Shown: positions 6,291 to 11,675 of the stretch, piece after piece
How the letters are laid out: every line of letters begins with the position of its first letter
How positions within the stretch are numbered: the first letter of the stretch is position 1
NCBI GenBank assembly: GCA_014523625.1
Contig: JAATVP010000001.1
Coordinates: forward strand, 1-11,675
DNA from: Nitrososphaerales archaeon TH5896
Lineage (GTDB): Archaea; Thermoproteota; Nitrososphaeria; Nitrososphaerales; Nitrososphaeraceae
Length of the DNA: 11,675 nt
Direction of reading: 5' to 3'
Position numbers and translations under genes: made by a program
Notes under the pieces: model-generated
Seen by the model: only the letters and a program-made list of their open reading frames with translations
Database searches by the model: none
Told to the model about the DNA's origin: nothing

Positions 6291-6690
6291 ACTCAAAATA
6301 CTTGGTTTACCATATTGACCATAACGGTAAATAAGTCTTGAATTTACTCGATCTCTATCACGCCGTCAAAGAACGATACAATTATTCATATCTTACAATT
6401 TGCACTACCCGAAATACCCGCAAGGATCATTGAACACCAATTGTGCACAGGACGCAAATCATCTTAGGATTACCGATGAGTAATACAATATTTGTTGTTA
6501 CTGTTTTATGTGGCAATGAAGAATGAGCTTAGCCTGTACTGTTATAATAATCACCAAACATCCAAGTGTCGTTAGCAGAGAGGGGATCTTCATAGATTTA
6601 ACGGATGACAAGTTAGACTGGATGACAATTCATGTGAATAAGTTCTACAACCTATGTTGCACTAGAGTTCAAGATCAGTAGTCAAAAATT
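6291..6690. other. 400-base gap between convergent genes
   Basis: This lies downstream of paralogue B and of the membrane zinc-ribbon gene. Just after paralogue B there is a loose inverted repeat, TTTACC (6306-6311) and GGTAAA (6326-6331) with 14 bases between. It also contains a 52-codon plus-strand frame at 6523-6681, listed separately. No tRNA-like fold or T-rich terminator was seen. Confidence 0.55.
6523..6681 (+). CDS. Doubtful 52-residue ORF
   Basis: An ATG frame of 52 codons ending nine bases before the convergent zinc-ribbon gene. The middle, IFIDLTDDKLDWMTIHVNKF, has a protein-like pattern of hydrophobic and charged residues. There is no SD. AATATTTG about 35 bases upstream is only a weak TATA match. 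No family is recognised, and a frame of this length is expected by chance in AT-rich DNA. Confidence 0.2.
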   Translation: MSLACTVIIITKHPSVVSREGIFIDLTDDKLDWMTIHVNKFYNLCCTRVQDQ

Positions 6691-7056
6691 TCATCCTACT
6701 CGCTTCATCTTTGAACCACATTTGGGACATGCAATTTCTTTGTGCTCATTTCCACAGGACATACAATAGTACCTTACTGAAGTGTTACCATCCATAGATG
6801 AAGAAGGCGACCGAAATAATGATTTAATGAAACCCCTAATATCTTTCACATTGCTATCATTCAAAAAGCCAAGTTTTTTCAGCATTACCCTTGTCTTGTA
6901 AATATTGATTACAATGAATGCCACAATTAGCATTATTAGATCAAGAGGAAATTCAAATAAATATATAATAATAAAACCTATGGCTATAAAAACTGCTAAC
7001 CATTTCAGTTGATACAAAAAAAGCTCTCTATTAGTGTTTGAGAAAAAGTTATTCAT
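6691..7056 (-). CDS. Two-helix membrane protein with C-terminal zinc ribbon
   Basis: A 121-residue protein. Two hydrophobic helices (about 16-34 and 38-53) are joined by a very short EFPLD turn, forming a hairpin in the membrane. A basic, Ser-rich cytoplasmic linker (54-93) follows. The C-terminus holds a rubredoxin-like zinc knuckle pair: Cys98-x2-Cys101 and Cys110-x2-Cys113, in CMSCGNEH and CPKCGSKMKRV. Small membrane zinc-ribbon proteins of this design are common in terrestrial ammonia-oxidising archaea and their role is unknown. The knuckle may bind a partner protein or nucleic acid near the membrane. ATG 7056 was chosen; a TATA-like AT-rich block is centred about 44 bases upstream, near 7100, and no SD is seen. 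No operon partner is adjacent. Confidence 0.75.
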   Translation of the reverse strand: MNNFFSNTNRELFLYQLKWLAVFIAIGFIIIYLFEFPLDLIMLIVAFIVINIYKTRVMLKKLGFLNDSNVKDIRGFIKSLFRSPSSSMDGNTSVRYYCMSCGNEHKEIACPKCGSKMKRVG

Positions 7057-7455
7057 ATTTCTGGGATATCATTCCTATTACGTATACCAGCACATAAATA
7101 TTATATGTTTATACCTCATTCAAATATCTTAATCCACGTGTATTAAGGTGTGTGGCTGTAGCAGCCAGCTATTAGAGCCAGGATTATACGATCTTACAGA
7201 AAGGTTGAATCGGTTATGAGAATTTATACTTGATTTCAAGAAATTAATTAATGATTTGCCTTATTTTGATAAACCCTTGCTAACATCTATTTCCGACGCA
7301 CAAACATGTTGAAATGGACGAAAAAAGACAGATTCTTTTGCGCTAACTTTCCTATCGGCGGACAGTCTTAGTTTTAACTGCCTGCTTGATAAGTTGAGTA
7401 CTGACTGTGTTCTCATCGCCTCAATTGCGAATCACTATTTGAGTAGAACACGTTC

Positions 7456-7472
7456 AATGGTAATTTACCATT
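7456..7472. repeat. 17-base palindrome in the gap before the kinase
   Basis: AATGGTAATTTACCATT has two exact eight-base arms around one central T. It sits about 200 bases before the kinase start. It could be an operator or a cruciform-prone site. No promoter-like element is adjacent. Confidence 0.4.
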
Positions 7473-7630
7473 TCCACATGCATTCGCTTTTGAAAGTGCT
7501 TGGTTGTATAGTATTAACAATAGTGGACGGCCATAGATTTCCTGTTGTGCCAAGTGTTCGCTAAAGAAAATGAATGCTAACTAAACTTTTTCGGCATCCT
7601 GCACCCAGTCTAAATCTTAAGTAAACTTTT

Positions 7631-7640
7631 ACTATAAGAT
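7631..7640 (+). promoter_or_regulatory. Probable TATA box of the kinase gene
   Basis: ACTATAAGAT is centred about 33 bases before the TTG at 7668, predicting a leader of under 10 bases. No SD precedes the TTG, in keeping with a nearly leaderless message. Confidence 0.45.
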
Positions 7641-7667
7641 CTACGTCTTTAAAGATCACTAAATACT

Positions 7668-9563
7668 TTGCCGAGAGGACTTGCGATATCAAGAAATAGC
7701 CTTTTTATATTGTTAGCTATTGGTGTTACAGCAATTATCCTGTCTTTACTTGCATTTCAATATTCTAACTCAATTTCTACAAAAGTCGTCGATATTGCTA
7801 CTCAAGAAATAAGATCTAATGCCATAATTCAAGCTCATGATCTGTCAGAAATACTCACAAATCGTTTAGAATCCATAATTCCTCTTCTGCAGACGTTGGC
7901 TGACGCCCCTGCGCTACAAAATAATGAATATCAGAGGGCTCGTCTGATAATTGATTACAGACAAAATTACACAGGCAGTCTAACTGACTTTTACATGTGG
8001 CTTGACAAGGATGGCAAGATAGTATGGATTAGCAATATGAACTCGACCACATATCAGCAATACAAAGGCTTTGACCTGAGCTATAGGCCATACTTCACAA
8101 TGGCAAGGGATAGTGGCATGGAATATTATAGTAGCGTTATCGAGTCAAATGATAAAGTTCCTCGATATTTCATATCATATCCTATTTTGAGCAAACAGGG
8201 AGGAGAATACAGAGGCTCTAACGCTACAGAGAAAGGATCGTTTAACGGTATAGTAGTCGCAGGAATAAGGACGAGTATATTAGGCGATCTTTTAGAAAGC
8301 CAGCTCCTTCCACAATTTAATAGTACTATTGGATTACTAGACAAGAATGGTTTGGTACTTTATGCGGATACTGAATCGTTTGTTGGCAAAAATATCTTTG
8401 GAAAGGAATTACAATCAGCACTTTCAACATTACTTTCTCCGAGGTCATACCAACAGTTAAATGAAGCACTGAAAGCATCGATCAATAATAATGCCAGCAG
8501 TGGATCAATAGATGCAATTTCTAAACAGGGCACAGTAAATACAATAGCTTTTTCACCGGTACTACTAAACGGAACGAATTTTTTGAACCTGTACGTTGCT
8601 GCCCCTCACAATCTTGCAGGTGATGTAGCTTCTGCAATCGGCGAGCAAAAGCATTTTAGCATTCTGATTATTATGATTATAGGATCGGTAGCGGCTGTCA
8701 TTGCGTATGTAATTCTTACCTGGAACAAGAGATTGCATGCTATCGTAAATAGTAGAACAAGAGAACTAGACAAGGCAAATAAAGAGCTAGTATCAGCCTA
8801 CAAACAATTGAAGATACACAATAAGACACAAAGAGAATTTATTGATATCGCCGCTCATGAATTGAGAACACCACTGCAGCCAATAATTGGTATTATGAAT
8901 ATTATCCGTTCCAAAGTAACGGATTCTGAACAACAAGAGTTATTTGATATTGTGATTAGAAATGCCAAGAGGTTGCAGAGGCTAGCAGAAGATATCCTAG
9001 ATGTTACACGGATAGAAGGTCACACTCTGGACATTAAGAAGGAAGTATTCAATATCAATGATGCAATTGCCTCCATATTACAAGAGTATAAAAGCCAGAT
9101 CGAACGAAACAACAATGAGAAGCTTAATCAATTTCTAGAAATCTCATTTCAGCCAGAAAAAGCTGGTATATACGTTCAGGGGGATAAAGGAAGAATAAGT
9201 CAGGTGATTAGTAACTTAATTGATAATGCAATAAAATTTGCGCCACAACAAAAGGGAAAATTGGATATTGTTGTATCGCGTAGTTATACCGATAATAAAG
9301 AGGAACCTAATGGGAACGTAATAGTTAGCGTTAAGGACAATGGTACAGGTATAGACCCGGAAATAATGCCAAAATTATTTTCCAAGTTTGTTACAAAATC
9401 ATTTTCTGGTACTGGCTTAGGATTATATGTCTCAAAAAATATTATCGAAGCTCATGGTGGTAAGATATGGGCAGAAAATAATAACGATGGAAATGGTGCT
9501 ACATTTTACTTCAGTTTACCAATATCAGGCATAGAAGGCCTCATCCATATAAGCCCTCAATGA
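7668..9563 (+). CDS. dCache sensor histidine kinase
   Basis: A 631-residue transmembrane kinase. TM1 lies at about 11-31. An extracellular double-Cache sensor spans about 35-325, with TDFYMWLDKDGKIVW at 106-120 and DLSYRPYF at 136-143. TM2 is at about 330-351, with no clear HAMP domain, followed by a coiled coil (about 354-390). The HisKA box is AAHELRTPLQP with phosphoacceptor His397. The HATPase domain has its N box at Asn516/Asn520, G1 DNGTGID (557-563) and G2 GTGLGL (581-586). All catalytic parts are present, so it should autophosphorylate on sensing an outside ligand and pass the phosphate to a response regulator. None is encoded nearby, so it is an orphan. The start is TTG: an in-frame TAA lies upstream at 7659-7661, and the first ATG is residue 110, far inside the sensor. 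A pyrimidine-rich run with a repeated CTACTTCT follows the stop (about 9595-9615) and may end transcription. Confidence 0.92.
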   Translation: MPRGLAISRNSLFILLAIGVTAIILSLLAFQYSNSISTKVVDIATQEIRSNAIIQAHDLSEILTNRLESIIPLLQTLADAPALQNNEYQRARLIIDYRQNYTGSLTDFYMWLDKDGKIVWISNMNSTTYQQYKGFDLSYRPYFTMARDSGMEYYSSVIESNDKVPRYFISYPILSKQGGEYRGSNATEKGSFNGIVVAGIRTSILGDLLESQLLPQFNSTIGLLDKNGLVLYADTESFVGKNIFGKELQSALSTLLSPRSYQQLNEALKASINNNASSGSIDAISKQGTVNTIAFSPVLLNGTNFLNLYVAAPHNLAGDVASAIGEQKHFSILIIMIIGSVAAVIAYVILTWNKRLHAIVNSRTRELDKANKELVSAYKQLKIHNKTQREFIDIAAHELRTPLQPIIGIMNIIRSKVTDSEQQELFDIVIRNAKRLQRLAEDILDVTRIEGHTLDIKKEVFNINDAIASILQEYKSQIERNNNEKLNQFLEISFQPEKAGIYVQGDKGRISQVISNLIDNAIKFAPQQKGKLDIVVSRSYTDNKEEPNGNVIVSVKDNGTGIDPEIMPKLFSKFVTKSFSGTGLGLYVSKNIIEAHGGKIWAENNNDGNGATFYFSLPISGIEGLIHISPQ

Positions 9564-9647
9564 GATGGTTAATGGCAATTTCGTTTGAAAGTCTCCTACT
9601 TCTCTACTTCTCTTTAATTGGTTGGTAGAAAGAGTGCTCGCCTTATC

Positions 9648-10592
9648 TTAGGACGGTATAAGAGATCTTGCTAGCAAAAGTATATTCCTCTTTCTTTCCT
9701 TAATTCGGCGTACAGAATATGGAAGCCACTGATTCCCGTAGGGAAGGTATTCGCAAACTCTAAATCCATGTTTTACAAGGCTTGTCTTCATTTCGTCACG
9801 GATACCCTTTAGTAGTTGAAACTCAAATTTCCTTTTGTCAGTACGGAATTTTCTTGATAGTTCAATTGCTTCATTGACAAGTCGTGGATCATGAGTTGCA
9901 ATTGCAAATAAGGCATTACGTTTGCCATCACTACTATTGAATATCATCTTCATCAGCTCTGAGAAATTAGAATTGATCTTGTCCATGGATCGAAATGCAA
10001 TCTCATCATTTTCAGTATACGCCCCTTTCACTAGTCTAATATTTGCGTCTTGTTCCAACAAGTGCAACAGGTCGCTCGAGCTTCTTTTAAGATAGGACTG
10101 TAGAGCTACCCCAATTTCTTTGTAGTCCCTGAGAAGCTTGAGGTAAATTGCTATGGTATCCTCTACAAACGGATATGATTCTATATCTATCCACATGAAT
10201 CTATCCAAATTCTTTGCCTTCTTAGCAATTTGTCTAAGATTGAATAAACATGAATCAACACCTATTCGCAATCCAACTTGTGTCGGTTTAACTGAAATGC
10301 ATCCGTCAATTGAATTACTTTCTAAAAGATCTAGCAACATAATGTACTCATTTACCGTCTGCTGAATTACCCTTTCATCTGTAGTATCTTCTCCAAGAAA
10401 ATTGAGAATGGCAGACATTCCTTTGCCATTAGAAATTCTCGCTGATGATAAGGCATCTTCATAGGTATTACCCGAGATCCAATTTCTGGCAATCTTAAAC
10501 AAAAATTTTTCTAATAAAAGTCTACGCGAATTTGGTGATTGAAGAGAAGCTTCCTTATTATACCAGTTATTGTTAGCTTTAGTCACTTTCAC
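9648..10592 (-). CDS. Proline dehydrogenase (FAD-dependent)
   Basis: A 314-residue monofunctional proline dehydrogenase of the PutA/PutB (beta-alpha)8-barrel family. It oxidises L-proline to 1-pyrroline-5-carboxylate using FAD and passes the electrons to quinone or another acceptor. Family motifs appear in order: SVKPTQVGL (Lys102), MWIDIES (Asp136), VALQSYLKRS (Gln165, Tyr167), IRLVKGAY (Arg186, Lys189), IATHDP (His224), FEFQLLKGIR (Gln249, Leu250), and YLPYGNQWLPYSVRRIKER, whose Arg285-Arg286 bind the substrate carboxylate. No substrate-binding motif is missing, so it should be active. It is stand-alone, with no P5C dehydrogenase domain fused or adjacent. The start is GTG 10592; GTG 10586 is also possible, and the next ATG is residue 60. 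An AT-rich box, AAGTATTATTAG on the minus strand, lies about 30 bases upstream. The gene converges with the kinase gene with 84 bases between stops. Confidence 0.92.
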   Translation of the reverse strand: MKVTKANNNWYNKEASLQSPNSRRLLLEKFLFKIARNWISGNTYEDALSSARISNGKGMSAILNFLGEDTTDERVIQQTVNEYIMLLDLLESNSIDGCISVKPTQVGLRIGVDSCLFNLRQIAKKAKNLDRFMWIDIESYPFVEDTIAIYLKLLRDYKEIGVALQSYLKRSSSDLLHLLEQDANIRLVKGAYTENDEIAFRSMDKINSNFSELMKMIFNSSDGKRNALFAIATHDPRLVNEAIELSRKFRTDKRKFEFQLLKGIRDEMKTSLVKHGFRVCEYLPYGNQWLPYSVRRIKERKRNILLLARSLIPS

Positions 10593-10783
10593 ACATAATA
10601 TTGTAGGTCAATCAGACTAATAATACTTGATTAATAAAGAGCTTTAGCAACAAACCCTGAAATCCTGTTCCCCCTCCATATTTGTTGATAATTTAGAGTA
10701 TGACTACTGAGTGAATGACTAATAACTAATTTCTAAATTGGAAGTTCCAGATTTTAAGTGATATTTGCACCATTAATTTGAGA

Positions 10784-10933
10784 TCAACTATGACATAAAT
10801 CAAATGTGCTTAGACATTCTTCGCAGAAATATTTTTCGCGTGAGGTACGAATGATCTGAACATTTTTGCTTGTGCGAAAGCAGCTGTTGCATCGTAATAT
10901 AAAATCATTCGTAGCAGGATCCCACTCTTCCAT
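10784..10933 (-). CDS. Small zinc-ribbon protein (49 residues)
   Basis: A short ORF read directly from the minus strand: ATG at 10931-10933, TGA at 10784-10786, 49 codons. The protein has two paired cysteine knuckles, Cys15-x2-Cys18 (RCNSCFRTS) and Cys37-x2-Cys40 (YFCEECLSTF), 18 residues apart, with basic and polar strands between. That spacing and layout fit a single zinc ribbon. A TATA-like AATATATTG is centred 28 bases before the ATG, the spacing expected for a leaderless archaeal gene, which makes a real gene more likely. Many archaea have such small zinc proteins; nucleic acid or protein binding is usual but unproven here. It lies between the proline dehydrogenase and transporter genes on the same strand but is too far from either for a tight operon. 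Confidence 0.65.
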   Translation of the reverse strand: MEEWDPATNDFILRCNSCFRTSKNVQIIRTSREKYFCEECLSTFDLCHS

Positions 10934-10956
10934 ATATTAAACTATCAGACTACCTT

Positions 10957-10965
10957 CAATATATT
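10957..10965 (-). promoter_or_regulatory. Probable TATA box of the small zinc-ribbon gene
   Basis: On the minus strand this reads AATATATTG, centred about 28 bases before the ATG at 10933. The predicted transcription start falls on or next to the ATG. Confidence 0.5.
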
Positions 10966-11140
10966 ATTATCATATGAATTCGTTGTCAAAGGAAACAAGT
11001 CCAGAACCAACACCAACACCCTAACTGGTGTGCACGATCTATGAGTAAAATCTTCAAGAAACGTGAATATGATGGAAAACATATAAAATGCAAAATTAAA
11101 GGCAGGCAGAATAGTCACGTAAAGGTACTTCAAAAGAAGC

Positions 11141-11675
11141 TTATTCGTTTCCATTATCCTCTTCTTGTTGTGGTTTTATATTTCTGAAGCTGAAGTATAG
11201 AGCGATGTCGTAAATCACCTTCAAAACCCCTCCAATTAGAAAAGGAGCAAAAAATAATGAAAGGGATTGTATAATGTATCCGGCTAATGATGGCGATAAG
11301 GTTTGAGATATATTTCGTGAAATGTTAGTCATTCCAGTTGCAGCCGTTCTTTCTTCATCCTTAACTACTGATACTATGTAAGATTGTCTTGTAGGTACGT
11401 CCATTTGTGAGAGAGCCATTCTAATGAGATACAGGATTGCAGCTATAGGAAGTGTCGGAGCAAATGCTACGACAATTATAAGAATGTTGGCTGGTAAGTG
11501 GGTAAAAACCATTGTATTGATTAAACCGATTTTGTCAGCAATCCTTGCTGCAGCCATGAATGAGAAAGCGGTTACCACTCCTGAAATAGATAGAATGTAC
11601 GATATTGTAGAGAGATCTGCTCCAAACCTTGCATAGAACCATAATGAAACTATGCTCTGGATCACAAACCCTCCA
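11141..11675 (-). CDS. MFS transporter, C-terminal half (partial)
   Basis: The frame is open through the right edge (GGF precedes the GTG at 11665), so the gene starts outside the window. About 178 residues are visible and make up roughly the last six membrane helices of a major facilitator superfamily transporter. The cytoplasmic loop AARIADKIGLINTM matches the G/A-x3-D-x-x-G motif that recurs between helices 8 and 9. SQMDVPTRQSYIVSVVKDEE and NISRNISQTLSPSLAGY match the helix 10-11 region of drug- or metabolite-efflux MFS proteins. The tail (QQEEDNGNE) is acidic and polar. The substrate cannot be assigned from this half. A 69-residue frame starting within its last 14 bases (11154 to 10945) is not convincing as a downstream gene. 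Confidence 0.85.
   Translation of the reverse strand, partial: GGFVIQSIVSLWFYARFGADLSTISYILSISGVVTAFSFMAAARIADKIGLINTMVFTHLPANILIIVVAFAPTLPIAAILYLIRMALSQMDVPTRQSYIVSVVKDEERTAATGMTNISRNISQTLSPSLAGYIIQSLSLFFAPFLIGGVLKVIYDIALYFSFRNIKPQQEEDNGNE

Larger units (their letters stand above)
7057..7667. other. 611-base gap with divergent promoters
   Basis: The longest gene-free stretch, between two divergent genes. It contains a small hairpin TGGCTG-TAG-CAGCCA (7153-7167) and a 17-base palindrome (7456-7472). The kinase promoter lies at its right end. Open frames of 51 and 21 codons were found but have no support. The length leaves room for a small RNA gene, but no tRNA, box C/D or other known fold was recognised. 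Confidence 0.55.

Noticed and set aside
3594..6676. 13-base match TAGAGTTCAAGAT in two gaps (about 3595 and 6664), and a 12-base match ATAGATTTCCTG (about 3617 and 7532)
   Set aside because: Matches of this length are expected about once or more by chance in 11.7 kb of AT-rich DNA, and the flanks do not align.
7255..7420. 51-codon minus-strand ATG frame in the gap before the kinase
   Set aside because: No promoter, no SD and no recognisable motif; this length is expected by chance.
10945..11154. 69-residue minus-strand frame overlapping the end of the MFS gene
   Set aside because: It starts inside the last codons of the transporter with no SD. Its C-terminal half comes from a low-complexity ACC/CAA repeat, and no motif is seen. 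It also runs through the promoter of the 49-residue zinc-ribbon gene.

Overview
The window looks like chromosome from an ammonia-oxidising archaeon of the Nitrososphaerota (Thaumarchaeota), probably a terrestrial Nitrososphaerales member of the Nitrosocosmicus/Nitrososphaera type. The reasons are indirect. The DNA is AT-rich. TATA-like boxes sit about 25-45 bases before many start codons, with short or no leaders. TTG and GTG starts are common. The gene families fit this group: a dCache histidine kinase, MEDS-domain proteins, ribbon-helix-helix (RHH) proteins with a long C-terminal domain, small membrane zinc ribbons and secreted Kelch proteins. No rRNA, tRNA, CRISPR array or insertion sequence was seen.

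Layout. 1-104 is the tail of a gene entering from the left. 232-1440 (-) is a membrane-anchored, outward-facing alpha/beta hydrolase. 1555-2643 (+) is a secreted six-bladed Kelch propeller, divergent from the hydrolase. 2644-3056 is mostly non-coding, with a possible broken gene. 3057-3251 (-) is a 64-residue protein made of 11-residue repeats. After a 508-base AT-rich gap comes a regulatory cluster at 3760-6290. A tandem MEDS protein (3760-4938, -) lies just downstream of an RHH-like regulator (4987-5523, -), probably in one operon. A full-length paralogue of that regulator (5712-6290, +) is transcribed divergently. The 188 bases between the paralogues hold two TATA boxes, a perfect 12-base palindrome and a longer inverted repeat.

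6291-6690 and 7057-7667 are long gaps on either side of a small two-helix membrane protein with a C-terminal zinc ribbon (6691-7056, -). 7668-9563 (+) is a dCache sensor histidine kinase, convergent with a stand-alone proline dehydrogenase (9648-10592, -). 10784-10933 (-) is a 49-residue CxxC...CxxC protein with what looks like a leaderless promoter. The window ends inside an MFS transporter (11141 to beyond 11675, -).

How the parts may work together. The clearest candidate for an undescribed system is 3760-6290: two paralogous DNA-binding-type proteins sharing one control region, one of them linked to a stand-alone tandem MEDS sensor. The hydrolase and Kelch protein are both predicted outside the membrane and share a 114-base promoter region. 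The kinase has no response regulator nearby, so its link to the proline gene is positional only.
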